Shown here in pieces: positions 1 to 7,164 of a stretch of 36,613 bases of DNA. The DNA lies in IMG/VR virus record IMGVR_UViG_3300031707_000080, positions 1 through 36,613 of that record; one strand, 5' to 3'. The stretch is from a virus. Position numbers and translations under genes: made by a program. Numbering within the stretch: position 1 is the first letter of the stretch; each line of letters starts with the position of its first letter. The notes beneath the pieces are model-generated. The model was not told where the DNA came from. It ran no database searches and saw only the letters and a list, made by a program, of their open reading frames with translations.

Positions 1-155
1 CTGGCGGCGTCGGGTTCTCGGTAGGCGTCGTGTACCCGAGGATCACCGCTGTCGAGGCGGGGATGGTCGCGCTGCAGCATGCCCAACAGGTTCAGGCGCT
101 TACGTTGGAGCGCGTGACGACAGTGCTGGAACGATTCGACGGGAGCAGGCGATGA
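1..155 (+). CDS. C-terminal part of a small protein, possibly membrane-anchored (5' truncated)
   Basis: The reading frame enters the window at base 3 and stops at TGA 153-155, so only about 50 C-terminal residues are visible. They begin with a short hydrophobic stretch (GGVGFSVGVVYP) followed by a helical, Gln- and Leu-rich segment and a basic end (DGSRR). One hydrophobic segment followed by a helix, next to a small lipoprotein gene, is the arrangement seen in phage spanin pairs, but too little is present to name it. Its stop overlaps the start of the next gene as ATGA, showing translational coupling. Confidence 0.5.
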   Translation, partial: GGVGFSVGVVYPRITAVEAGMVALQHAQQVQALTLERVTTVLERFDGSRR

Positions 156-391
156 GGTTCGTCGGCGCGTTGCTGATCATTCTTGCGGGATGCGCAGGCA
201 CCGACAAGCTCATTGAGGACGCTCGCGCCGCAGGCGACCGCGTCGGGCTTGCGCTACAGGCTGACCGGGCTCTGATCATCGCGCTTTGCAAAGAGCCTCC
301 GGCGCTTCCCAGACCGACCTGCGACCAGATGCAGGCCAACTTCAACACGCTGCAGTCGGCCTACGTCGAACTGCTCAAGGCGATCCCATGA
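152..391 (+). CDS. small lipoprotein (spanin-like candidate)
   Basis: A 79-residue protein with a clear lipoprotein signal: a short basic start, a hydrophobic core and the lipobox LAGC with the lipidated cysteine at residue 14. The residue after the cysteine is Ala, so by the +2 rule an outer-membrane location is expected in a Gram-negative host. The mature part is about 66 residues, mostly helical, with two further cysteines. Small lipoproteins beside a membrane-anchored helical protein are typical of phage outer-membrane spanins, but this one is not recognisable by sequence alone. ATGA overlap with the upstream gene and with the downstream gene at 388 places it in one operon. The signal is seen directly; the spanin role is inferred. 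Confidence 0.7.
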   Translation: MRFVGALLIILAGCAGTDKLIEDARAAGDRVGLALQADRALIIALCKEPPALPRPTCDQMQANFNTLQSAYVELLKAIP

Positions 392-519
392 GCCTGCTCA
401 CCGATCTCGTGGAGCTTGGGATCAAGGTGGCCGACAAGCTCCTGCAGCAAGTTCCGAAGAAGCGAAAGCGACCGGCTCCGGTGGTCGCTCCAATCACCGA
501 CAAGGATCTGGGCAAGTGA
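388..519 (+). CDS. small basic protein of unknown function
   Basis: A 43-residue protein starting at ATG 388, which overlaps the previous stop (ATGA), and ending in TGA that overlaps the GTG start of the next gene. It has an amphipathic N-terminal helix (LLTDLVELGIKVADKLLQQ) and then a strongly basic, Pro-rich stretch (PKKRKRPAP). No family recognised. Its size and tight overlaps with both neighbours support it as a real gene. Confidence 0.5.
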   Translation: MSLLTDLVELGIKVADKLLQQVPKKRKRPAPVVAPITDKDLGK

Positions 520-1124
520 ACACAGAAGAAGCTGCGGTTGAGTGGTGCGCGCTTTCCAAGCTGGTGACCTGGGACAAGAATCCGCGCCGCTGGCGAGCTT
601 CAAGCCTCCGCGTCAAGCGCTCAATCGAGCAGTTCGGGTTCGGCGCTCCGCTGGTGGCGCGGCGCTCGGACATGCGTATCCTGGCTGGCCACGCTGCGTA
701 TGGCGCGGCGAAGATGCTGGGGATGCGGCAGGTTCCGGTGCGTTTCCTGGAACTGTCTGACACCGAAGCCGATGCGCTCACGCTTGCTGACAATCGGCTC
801 GGTTCCCTGGTAGCCTGGGACGAGGACGTGCTCCGGGGATTACTTCAGAGCCTCGATGCTGGCACTCGTGAGGTGACAGGATGGCTGGAAAACGACTTGG
901 ACAAGCTGCTGGGGGAAACGTCCCGGCGGGAAGAACTGGCGCTCGCAAGGGGAAAGACCCCAGCGGAGTCGGGGTACGCGGCGAGCGACACGGCGAGCAT
1001 CGTGCTGATCTGGCCAGCGGCTCAGGTGACCGACGTGCAGGCGCGAATGGCCAAGGGCATGAAGCGGCTCAAGCTCCAGACGCGGGAGCAGTACATCGAG
1101 AAACTGCTGACGATGTTCCTGTAG
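516..1124 (+). CDS. ParB/Srx-like nuclease-domain protein 1
   Basis: A 202-residue protein with an N-terminal ParB/sulfiredoxin-type domain (about residues 8-115): the opening LVTWDKNPRRW, the segment SIEQFGFGAPLV, the catalytic-loop-like AGHAAYGAA and the later ALTLADNRL are the usual phage ParB-domain blocks. The C-terminal half (about 120-202) is not recognised. The GTG start at 516 overlaps the previous stop (GTGA), and the similar ParB-like gene at 1145 follows immediately. Such domains in phages are often neighbours of DNA modification genes (established context), so a role in DNA binding or modification is more likely than plasmid partitioning. Biochemical activity, whether nuclease, NTP binding or other, cannot be read from the sequence. 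Confidence 0.8.
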   Translation: MNTEEAAVEWCALSKLVTWDKNPRRWRASSLRVKRSIEQFGFGAPLVARRSDMRILAGHAAYGAAKMLGMRQVPVRFLELSDTEADALTLADNRLGSLVAWDEDVLRGLLQSLDAGTREVTGWLENDLDKLLGETSRREELALARGKTPAESGYAASDTASIVLIWPAAQVTDVQARMAKGMKRLKLQTREQYIEKLLTMFL

Positions 1125-1144
1125 CTGGCTCATGGGCAGACCGG

Positions 1145-1699
1145 GTGTCCCTGGTCCCATGGGCAGACAACCCACGGGTGATCACCGACGAGGCAGTCGC
1201 GGCTGTGGCAGCCAGCATCGAGCGGTTCGGGTTCGGGCGTCCGGTGGTCGCTCGCGCAGAGGACCGCATGGTGATCGCTGGCCATGTGAGGCTCCGGGCG
1301 GCTGCCTTGCTCGGGATACGTCGCATCCCTGTTCGGTTCATTCATGTGACCCGGGAACAGGCTGTGGCGCTGGCCATTGCCGACAACCGGCTGCAGGAGT
1401 TGACCCCTTGGGAGGACGAGGACCTGGCGGGTATCTTGCGCGGGCTCGCGACGCTCGGCGTGAGCGATGGACTTGGCTGGTCGCGGTCGGAGGTCCAGGC
1501 GTTGCTGGACGCCGACGACGGCCTGACCGCTGGCGACGATGTCGGCGGAAGCGGGCTGCGCCAGATCGTGCTCAAGTGGCCAAAGGCTGAGTTCTCCAGC
1601 GTCGTAGAAGCGCTGGACCGGGCGGCGGTTCGCTACGGCTGCACCGACCGCTCAGCGCTGGTGCTCAAGCTGATCGAGTTGCACGAGGCGATGGAGTAG
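1145..1699 (+). CDS. ParB/Srx-like nuclease-domain protein 2
   Basis: About 184 residues from GTG 1145, giving the N-terminus MSLVPWADNPRV that matches the usual start of these domains. The open frame extends further upstream but there it only overlaps gene 516 and has no ParB-like sequence. The same blocks as in the upstream paralogue are present: SIERFGFGRPVV, AGHVRLRAA and ALAIADNRL. The C-terminal part carries a WPKAEF stretch resembling the WPAAQV stretch of the first copy, which suggests the two arose by tandem duplication. No good ribosome site is visible, so translation may be coupled to the upstream gene. It sits directly upstream of the dioxygenase that opens the base-modification cassette. 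Confidence 0.75.
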   Translation: MSLVPWADNPRVITDEAVAAVAASIERFGFGRPVVARAEDRMVIAGHVRLRAAALLGIRRIPVRFIHVTREQAVALAIADNRLQELTPWEDEDLAGILRGLATLGVSDGLGWSRSEVQALLDADDGLTAGDDVGGSGLRQIVLKWPKAEFSSVVEALDRAAVRYGCTDRSALVLKLIELHEAME

Positions 1700-1701
1700 T
1701 T

Positions 1702-2529
1702 GTGCGCGTTGACCTGAAACTGGTCCACGGCAACGACGGCAGCGACGGCAGCGACTTCGTAGCGTGCGCGGTTCAGCAGAGCGACTACGACACGGTGCTG
1801 CGTCCTGGCGCTGAGCCGCTGGCGCTCTATCACGGCGGCCACCTGGTCGCCCTAGTCATGTCCTGGCCAAGCGGCGGTCACATGCTCGCGGCGGCTCGCT
1901 CGCTCCGCTACACGCACACGTCGCGCTCCGGCGGGATGCTCAGCGACTCGCGCACGTTTGGTTTCTCACCTCGCCTGGTGGTGCGTCGGGAGCAGTGCTC
2001 CGAATGCGCAACCTCATCCGAGTATCCGCTGGCGACCGAGGCGTTCTACGCTGGCGCGGCGATAGCTCACGCGGAGTTCCTGCGGAACGTGCCTGAGCGG
2101 GCGCTCCTGCAGGCGACGCGCATCGCGCAGGAGGTCGGCGCGTGCTGGCGGATTCGCAACTCGATGTTCACCGGCTGCATTGTCAACCGTAGCTCCGCGC
2201 TCATGTACCACCGCGACGGCGGCAACTTTTCCGACACCTGGAATGCGCAGTTCACCCTGGCCGAGACCGGCGTGATCGGCGGGCTTTTCGTGCTGCCAGA
2301 GTTTCGCGTGGCGCTCGATCTGCGCGACACGCTCATGTTTCTCGACGCCAGCAAGTGGGTCCACGGCGTCACCAGGATCTCGGGTCGCGGCAACCGCTAC
2401 TCGGTGGTCTACTTCGCAACGGCTGGGATGGCTCGGTGCGAGCGCACGGTCGATCTTGAGATGGCAAGGGCTCGGCAGAAGCGAGCGGGCAGGGAAAGCG
2501 CCAAGGCGCATGGGGGCGATGATGAGTGA
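1702..2529 (+). CDS. TET/JBP-type 2-oxoglutarate/Fe(II) dioxygenase (DNA base hydroxylase)
   Basis: A 275-residue protein whose C-terminal half carries the full set of 2-oxoglutarate/Fe(II) dioxygenase residues: H170 and D172 in YHRDGG, then GGLFVLPEF, H221 in WVHGVTRI, and R232 in NRYSVVYF. The GGLFVLP strand and HGVTRI...RYSVVYF ending are typical of the TET/JBP family, which hydroxylates the 5-methyl group of thymine (JBP) or 5-methylcytosine (TET) in DNA. The N-terminal 150 residues, with a CSEC cysteine pair, are not assigned. GTG start two bases after the ParB-like gene; the stop overlaps the kinase start. It is expected to make the hydroxymethyl group used by the kinase next door. Thymine versus 5-methylcytosine cannot be decided, though no cytosine methyltransferase is obvious in the cassette. 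Confidence 0.75.
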   Translation: MRVDLKLVHGNDGSDGSDFVACAVQQSDYDTVLRPGAEPLALYHGGHLVALVMSWPSGGHMLAAARSLRYTHTSRSGGMLSDSRTFGFSPRLVVRREQCSECATSSEYPLATEAFYAGAAIAHAEFLRNVPERALLQATRIAQEVGACWRIRNSMFTGCIVNRSSALMYHRDGGNFSDTWNAQFTLAETGVIGGLFVLPEFRVALDLRDTLMFLDASKWVHGVTRISGRGNRYSVVYFATAGMARCERTVDLEMARARQKRAGRESAKAHGGDDE

Positions 2530-3046
2530 GTCGGTGGCACTCTGGCTGGTGGGCGCTCCTGGCGTGGGCAAGACGGCGGTCGCTCGCTCAATCCTGGGGA
2601 TGTATGGTGCCTACACGCTCCACCCGTCGCCCAAGTGGACGATCGGTGACGGCGTGGTCGCTGCAGGGCACTACACCGGCTCGGCGTTCGACGGCGCTGA
2701 CACGGTGCCCTACTCCGGCGCGAAGGCGGCGCTCGACTACTGGCGCGCTCACCTGCTCCAAAGCGCTCGGCTGACGATCTTCGACGGCGATCGGTTCAGC
2801 GATGCGGGGTGTTTTGAGCGGGTGCTTGCAACGGACGTGTCGGTGCGCATCGTGCTCCTGACCGCGAGCGAGGACGTGCTCGGCGCTCGGCGCTCGATGC
2901 GCGGCTCCACCCAGAGCGTCACCTGGATGAAGGGCCGCGCCACGAAGGCGGCTCGCTTCGCTCGGCTCGACCCTGGCGCGCTGCGCATGGAGTCGGCTGG
3001 TACGCCTGACGACCTGGCAACCGCGATCCTCGCGGCGCTTTGCTGA
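2522..3046 (+). CDS. P-loop kinase, probable 5-hydroxymethyl-pyrimidine DNA kinase
   Basis: A 174-residue P-loop kinase: Walker A GAPGVGKT at residues 11-18, a TIFDGDRFSD block that may hold the metal or base-binding acid, and a lid-like basic segment (TWMKGRATKAARFA). Small P-loop kinases next to amino acid:DNA transferases phosphorylate 5-hydroxymethyluracil in DNA so that the phosphate becomes the leaving group for the next step (established for thymidine hypermodification phages). The position between a TET/JBP-type oxygenase and the transferase fits that role. ATG 2522 is preferred to ATG 2519 because GGGGG at 2512-2516 then lies five bases upstream. It overlaps the preceding gene by eight bases and the next start is TGATG-coupled. 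Substrate assignment rests on context. Confidence 0.72.
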   Translation: MSESVALWLVGAPGVGKTAVARSILGMYGAYTLHPSPKWTIGDGVVAAGHYTGSAFDGADTVPYSGAKAALDYWRAHLLQSARLTIFDGDRFSDAGCFERVLATDVSVRIVLLTASEDVLGARRSMRGSTQSVTWMKGRATKAARFARLDPGALRMESAGTPDDLATAILAALC

Positions 3047-4092
3047 TGGAGCCGCTGTCAATCTTCACCGAGTCCACGCTCGACCGCTCGGTGAGCCGTT
3101 GGGAGGACCGGCTGCACGATCTGACTCCGGTGGAGCGGATCGGCGGGCTGCAGTTCAAGCGCGACGAGTGCTTTGCTCCGCTCGGCTATGGCGGGATCAA
3201 TGGCGGCAAGGTGCGGCAGCTAGTCTACCTGGTTTCCGACTACCTGAGAACCGCGCCTGAGCCCGGGCTGATCCTGGCTGCCAGCGTCCTGTCTCCACAG
3301 CTGGGCCGCGTCGCGGCGATCGGCGCGCACTTCGGGATCCCGGTTACGGTGGTGCTCGGAACGTCGCCTGCGAAGGCGCGGCGCAAGCACGTCAACGTCG
3401 AAATCGCCCACGGGCTCGGTGTGCGCTTTGTGCAGGCCGGTGTTGCCTACAACCCGGCGCTGCAGGCCAAGGCCAGGGAAGTCCTGCGAGAGCAGCCTGG
3501 CAGCTACATGCTGGAGTACGGCTTGAGCGTCGAAGGCTCCGACGAGCGTGTCGAGGCGTTCTATCGGTTCGCGGGCGAGCAGGCCGCAAACCTGCCAGAC
3601 GTGGAGACACTGATCCTCCCGGGCGGCTCCTACAACACCACGGTCGCGGTGCTTTACGCCATTGCCAGGAATCCTCCTGCGAGACTGCGCAACGTCGTGG
3701 TGTTCGGGATTGCCCCACCACGCCTGCCTTGGTTAGAGGACCGGCTGGAGCGCATCGGAGCGATCTCGGGCGTGTCGATCTCGCGGATGTTCAGGCGGGA
3801 CTATCGCCACCACCGTGATGTTGAGGCGGCGTACAGCCGTCCCGGCGACGGGCCGATCAATCTCCTGCACTTCGACCTGCACTCCACCGGGTTCGCCAAG
3901 TGGGGCGACATGCTCCCGGCTGAGTATGCCGACGGTCGCCACACCCTGCACCTCCATCCCGGGTACGAGGGAAAGATCGCTCACTACCTCCGGCTCCACG
4001 CGGAGACGTTTGAGCCGTTCCTGCGAGATGCGTGCTTCTGGATTGTCGGGATTGAGCCAAGGTTCGACGTGATGAAAGGGTTCCTGAGATGA
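3046..4092 (+). CDS. PLP-dependent fold-type II enzyme (ACC deaminase/D-cysteine desulfhydrase-like)
   Basis: A 348-residue protein resembling fold-type II PLP enzymes of the aminocyclopropane-carboxylate deaminase/D-cysteine desulfhydrase group. The N-terminal QFKRDECFAPLGYGG leads into NGGKVRQL, where K55 is the expected Schiff-base lysine, and LPGGSYNTT (about 191-199) is the cofactor-phosphate loop. The C-terminal third (FDLHSTGFAKWGDM onward) is unlike the metabolic enzymes and may bind DNA or a modified base. In known thymidine hypermodification pathways PLP enzymes decarboxylate or rearrange the amino acid attached to the base; I infer that job here because the gene lies between the base kinase and the transferase. 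TGATG coupling upstream and ATGA overlap downstream make it part of the same operon. Confidence 0.72.
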   Translation: MEPLSIFTESTLDRSVSRWEDRLHDLTPVERIGGLQFKRDECFAPLGYGGINGGKVRQLVYLVSDYLRTAPEPGLILAASVLSPQLGRVAAIGAHFGIPVTVVLGTSPAKARRKHVNVEIAHGLGVRFVQAGVAYNPALQAKAREVLREQPGSYMLEYGLSVEGSDERVEAFYRFAGEQAANLPDVETLILPGGSYNTTVAVLYAIARNPPARLRNVVVFGIAPPRLPWLEDRLERIGAISGVSISRMFRRDYRHHRDVEAAYSRPGDGPINLLHFDLHSTGFAKWGDMLPAEYADGRHTLHLHPGYEGKIAHYLRLHAETFEPFLRDACFWIVGIEPRFDVMKGFLR

Positions 4093-5201
4093 TGCGGATC
4101 GGACGCCAATGCGCGCTCAACGACGAGGCTGAAATGGCGACGCTGATGCCGGGGCAAGACTTCCGGCTGGCTCGCTACCGGCGCGAAGTGTTCCTACGGT
4201 TCTACGAGTTCCACTTGCGCTACGGCACGCACCCGGGCTGCGTCTACTTGCTCATGCCATCGCTCGCGGAGTCGGAGGGCTGGAGCCTGGAGGAACGCTT
4301 GTGGTTCGCTTTCATCAACGGCAACACCCAGAATCCGGTCACCTCCTGGCTCATCTTCAGGGCGTTCCCATCGGTGCGCGGGCTCGACCTGGCGGCGTTC
4401 ACATCCTGGTTTGCATCGCACTATGACGATCTCGCGTTCGACACCGACCGGCGCTACCACAAGAAAGAATTCGTGCAGGCCGTCGCCTGCTACCTGGGGC
4501 TCACCGAGGGCGGCGAGCAGGCGGCGTATTTCCAGCGCTTCGAAGTCGGATCACCGGAGCAAAACTTTGATGCGCTCTGGCCGGTGCTCATGCGGGAGTT
4601 CCACTCATTCGGGAGGCTGTCGGCATACTCCTACGCGGAGTACCTGGCGATCAGCGGCGTTCCGGTGCAGTGCTCCCAGCTGTTCCTGGAGGATCAGTCG
4701 GGCTCGCGATCTCACCGCAACGGGCTCTGCAAGGTGCTCGGGCGCGATGACTTGGACTGGCACGCCAGCAACCCGGGATTCAACGGAGACTACTCGCTGG
4801 TCCTACCCTGGCTGGTCGAGGAGAGCGCGGCGTTGCTGGACGAGGCTCGGGCTCGGACGCTCCACCCGCACGCCGGATACTTCACCCTGGAGTCGGCGCT
4901 TTGCACGTTCAAGTCCTGGCACCGACCCAACCGGCGTTACGCGAACTGCTACGCGGACATGCTGCATGACCGCATCGTGGCTGGCGAGCGGGCGCATGGT
5001 CCGCTCCCGGTGTTCTGGGCTGCGCGCAAAGCGCTCCCGGCTCCGCTGCGGCTGGAGTCGAATCCTGGTGACCCGGGCTGCGTTCCGGCGAAGCAGAACG
5101 TCTACCGCGAGACCGGCCAGATCGTGATGATGGAACACGACTGGCCGTGTTTCGCCAGCGACTTTGGCGCTCGGGTGCGGCGACTCCAGGGCTCCGCTTG
5201 A
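4089..5201 (+). CDS. amino acid:DNA transferase-like protein (aGPT-pyrophosphorylase/HMUDK-helical family)
   Basis: A 370-residue protein with the hallmark block FAFINGNTQNP (residues 73-83), preceded by RFYEFHLRYGTHPG and LMPSLAE and followed by a long helical body. This pattern is that of the amino acid:DNA transferase/alpha-glutamyl-putrescinyl-thymine pyrophosphorylase group, DNA-glycosylase-like helical proteins that replace the phosphate on 5-phosphomethyl-pyrimidine in DNA with an amino acid or polyamine. It is the fourth gene of the cassette, overlapping the PLP enzyme by four bases, and is followed after 65 bases by an intrinsic terminator. The donor molecule cannot be read from the sequence; glycine, glutamate or a polyamine are known in relatives. 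Family call from recalled motifs, not a search. Confidence 0.7.
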   Translation: MMRIGRQCALNDEAEMATLMPGQDFRLARYRREVFLRFYEFHLRYGTHPGCVYLLMPSLAESEGWSLEERLWFAFINGNTQNPVTSWLIFRAFPSVRGLDLAAFTSWFASHYDDLAFDTDRRYHKKEFVQAVACYLGLTEGGEQAAYFQRFEVGSPEQNFDALWPVLMREFHSFGRLSAYSYAEYLAISGVPVQCSQLFLEDQSGSRSHRNGLCKVLGRDDLDWHASNPGFNGDYSLVLPWLVEESAALLDEARARTLHPHAGYFTLESALCTFKSWHRPNRRYANCYADMLHDRIVAGERAHGPLPVFWAARKALPAPLRLESNPGDPGCVPAKQNVYRETGQIVMMEHDWPCFASDFGARVRRLQGSA

Positions 5202-5266
5202 CGCCCTGGCAGCGCTCGGTGCAAGATGCTCGGGCGGCTCTTGTTCCCGGTAAGGCTGGAGCTACG

Positions 5267-5301
5267 AAAACCCGTCCGACTTCGGTCGCGGCGGGTTTTT
5301 T
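5267..5301 (+). terminator. intrinsic terminator closing the base-modification operon
   Basis: AAAACCCG (5267-5274) pairs with CGGGTTTT (5292-5299). An inner stem CGAC/GTCG (5277-5280 with 5285-5288) is capped by a UUCG tetraloop, and a run of six T (5296-5301) follows. The A-run on the left means it could also stop transcription from the other strand. It is the only textbook Rho-independent terminator I see in the window. Confidence 0.85.
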
Positions 5302-5652
5302 CTTGCTGGCGCGTGGCGGTGTATGCGAGGGTCGGCGCGATGCCTTACCGGGCACATCGGAAAGTCACCGAGCCGGGACCGCTTGCGCGGTGCTGGAGCA
5401 ATACGGTCGTTTCACTCGCTCTCGCAGGAGTACAGGCTCCGCGATTCTGCCAGCCCGACCCGGGCTGCAGCCACCCCGCTGTCGTAGGGAGCGTGCCTGG
5501 AACGTGTTCAGGAATTGGCCAGAGGGTGGCGCGGCGTCGGCTCTGAACGCTCCGGCGCGCGTCACTTAGCATCCGGTTTCGCCTGCTTTCCAGCGCCTAC
5601 CCCGAGGAACCAACTCAGGGGGAAAGGGCGGGGGCGCGGACGCTTGGAAAGT
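5302..5652. other. about 350 bases without a supported gene
   Basis: Between the terminator and the next promoter module no frame has a credible start, ribosome site and recognisable product. A 68-codon frame from ATG 5340 exists, but its Cys- and Pro-rich translation and mixed third positions do not look like the neighbouring genes. The stretch has GC-rich runs with short direct and inverted repeats (for example around 5600-5640). It may be a leader, an unrecognised RNA or simply spacer. Confidence 0.4.
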
Positions 5653-5751
5653 CTTTTACCGGGCAGTCGCTTTTCGGTGACGCTTTCCCTTGCGCTCGGA
5701 AAACAGACCACCTAGTGTCTCACTTGTCGGCGCGGTGCCGACGGTAAGGAG
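5653..5751 (+). promoter_or_regulatory. promoter-hairpin-RBS module A (for gene 5759)
   Basis: -35 TTGCGC (5690-5695), 17-base spacer, -10 TAGTGT (5713-5718). Seven bases later a perfect stem GTCGGC/GCCGAC (5726-5731 with 5737-5742) should form the 5' end of the mRNA, followed two bases on by TAAGGAG (5745-5751), seven bases before the ATG. Upstream, TTTTACCGGGCA and the box GTCGCTTTTC (5666-5675) are nearly the same as in module B at 7812-7910, so they may be an activator or UP-type site. Confidence 0.72.
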
Positions 5752-5758
5752 TTCGGAA

Positions 5759-6052
5759 ATGGCAAGTTTCAGCAATCAGAATCAGGTCGCCAAGTCGTTG
5801 CTGGTGGTTCACGACGAGTCGTTTTTCACCTGGGATGCGGGCGAAGTGAACGGCGTTGTCGAGCACTCGGACTTCGGTGGCAAGCCGATGTCGGGCTACG
5901 TTTCCACCGGAGCCGGGAAGCTGGCCGTCCCGGGAATGGGCGTGCGCGACGCCAAGGGCAAGGTCGAAATGTTCTACTACGAGGGCTCGTTGACCGCTGG
6001 CTGGGCTTTCTCATCGGGAAACGGTCGCACCATCATGGTGCTCAACGACTGA
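5759..6052 (+). CDS. small protein of unknown function
   Basis: A 97-residue protein starting at ATG 5759, fixed by TAAGGAG seven bases upstream in promoter module A. It is Gly- and Val-rich with alternating hydrophobic residues, and is probably a small beta-rich globular protein (blocks SLLVVHDESFFTWDAGEV, GKVEMFYYEGS and the end RTIMVLND). No signal peptide or membrane segment and no family recognised. It is the only gene between promoter module A and the hairpin at 6074, so it is likely transcribed at high level as a short mRNA, with some read-through into the gene at 6140. Confidence 0.65.
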   Translation: MASFSNQNQVAKSLLVVHDESFFTWDAGEVNGVVEHSDFGGKPMSGYVSTGAGKLAVPGMGVRDAKGKVEMFYYEGSLTAGWAFSSGNGRTIMVLND

Positions 6053-6073
6053 GCGCAAACCGCCACTTGCTCA

Positions 6074-6097
6074 CCCCGCCCTGGAAACTCGGCGGGG
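6074..6097 (+). terminator. GC hairpin after gene 5759 (weak or partial terminator)
   Basis: CCCCGCC (6074-6080) pairs perfectly with GGCGGGG (6091-6097) across a ten-base loop, 21 bases after the stop codon. Only two T follow, so full termination is doubtful. It may be an attenuator or an mRNA 3'-end stabiliser. Confidence 0.5.
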
Positions 6098-6106
6098 TTA
6101 GGGCGT

Positions 6107-6130
6107 TGAGGGCACAATCGCTCTCAGGAG
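6107..6130 (+). promoter_or_regulatory. hairpin abutting the ribosome site of gene 6140
   Basis: TGAGGGC (6107-6113) pairs with GCTCTCA (6120-6126) with one G-U, loop ACAATC, and the ribosome site AGGAG (6126-6130) begins at the last base of the stem, nine bases before ATG 6140. This is the same hairpin-then-SD layout as the promoter modules, but no clear -35/-10 lies in front of it. Confidence 0.5.
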
Positions 6131-6139
6131 AAGAAGCCA

Positions 6140-7057
6140 ATGGGAACCACGGTAGAGAATCTGGAATCGGTGTTCGCGGCTCAGGGTCGCAAGGTGGTCG
6201 GTGCGTTCTGCTACTGGTCGCTCAGCAACGTGTGCGTGGCTCGCGACGAGTGGCGCGAAACGATGGACAAGCTCGGGCTCGGGCGCGCTGTCGGGCGCTC
6301 ACCGCGACCCGAGGCTGTGCTGAGCGACGCGGTTGGCCTGGCCAAGACCGGGGTCAAGGGCGTGCTCATGCGTCGCCTGGACCGCTATTCGTGGGCCGTG
6401 GTCGAGGAAGTCCGCACCGCTGACGACGTGCTCACTCACACGCATGTGCTGACGCTTTCGGTGCCTGCGTCGGGCGGGAACATGCAGACCCTCGCGGTGG
6501 TTCCGGTGGTCGGGCAAGCGGCAGAGGACGTGGCGAAGAAGGTCGCTGCAGGTTTCGACAAGATCGTCGCGAACGTCCTGACCGCTGACCTGTCCACGAT
6601 GCTGACCACAGCGATGCACGGCTCCACCGTTCGCCCGATGCTCGGCGCAATCTCGCTCCGCGACCGCACAGGCGGGCTCTACCTGCTACCCTCCGGCTCG
6701 GTGGCGCAGGCGAAGGCTCTGGCGGCTGCGGTCAACGTGCTCCCGGGCGGGTCGCGCGTCGAAGTCCTGACGCTCTACGCTGACCAAGAAAACCTTGCAG
6801 CAGCCGCTGCGAGCGCCAAGGCATCGTTCACTACGCAGCTGAACGAACTGCGCGAAGAACTGGCGACGTTTGTCGAGGACATCAAGGCATCCGGCAAGGA
6901 GGTCAACGACCGCAACACCGACGTTCGGCTGGGTCGGCTCAACAGCCTGGATGCTCGGGTCGATATGTGGTCGGACGTGCTCGGTGACGTTCGCTCGGAA
7001 CTGGCTGCGAGCATCGCAGCTGCCAAGGCCGAAGTGGTCGCGGCGATGGCGCTGTAG
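6140..7057 (+). CDS. DUF6744-like phage protein, function unknown
   Basis: A 305-residue protein. Its middle carries the segment DRTGGLYLLPSG followed by a helix, resembling the GGVYFVP-type block I associate with DUF6744 phage and plasmid proteins (recalled, not searched). Residues about 220-300 are Ala/Glu/Lys-rich and likely coiled coil (AAAAASAKASFTTQLNELRE region, ending AAAKAEVVAAMAL). No membrane segment. The start at ATG 6140 is set by AGGAG at 6126-6130. It precedes the HTH protein and the MoxR/VWA pair, so it may be an accessory of that system, but no direct evidence exists. The function is unknown. Confidence 0.6.
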   Translation: MGTTVENLESVFAAQGRKVVGAFCYWSLSNVCVARDEWRETMDKLGLGRAVGRSPRPEAVLSDAVGLAKTGVKGVLMRRLDRYSWAVVEEVRTADDVLTHTHVLTLSVPASGGNMQTLAVVPVVGQAAEDVAKKVAAGFDKIVANVLTADLSTMLTTAMHGSTVRPMLGAISLRDRTGGLYLLPSGSVAQAKALAAAVNVLPGGSRVEVLTLYADQENLAAAAASAKASFTTQLNELREELATFVEDIKASGKEVNDRNTDVRLGRLNSLDARVDMWSDVLGDVRSELAASIAAAKAEVVAAMAL

Positions 7058-7070
7058 TCACACGCTGGTC

Positions 7071-7090
7071 GCTCACCCTCCGGGGTGAGC
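7071..7090 (+). terminator. GC hairpin after gene 6140 without U-tract
   Basis: GCTCACCC (7071-7078) pairs perfectly with GGGTGAGC (7083-7090) around a TCCG tetraloop, 13 bases after the stop codon. No T-run follows. A terminator or a 3'-end stabilising stem is possible. Confidence 0.45.
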
Positions 7091-7164
7091 TATCGGCCAG
7101 AGCTTCCCGGGCGCAGGCTCGGGTGGTTCTGGCCGGTTCGCACCGGGGAAAGCTGGATACGAAA

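Noticed and set aside
881-1144. Extended N-terminus for the second ParB-like gene
   Set aside because: The frame is open but this part overlaps the end of the first ParB-like gene and its Gly/Arg-rich translation has no ParB sequence. GTG 1145 gives the usual family N-terminus.
516-1699. ParB-like genes as plasmid-type partition proteins
   Set aside because: No ParA ATPase and no parS-type repeats are visible, and the proteins contain only the short phage ParB/Srx domain. Their position next to base-modification genes suggests another role.
5147-5569. Plus-strand frames running through the terminator into the 5302-5652 gap
   Set aside because: They start inside the transferase gene or cross the strong terminator, have no suitable ribosome site, and their Cys/Pro/Arg-rich products are unlike the neighbours.
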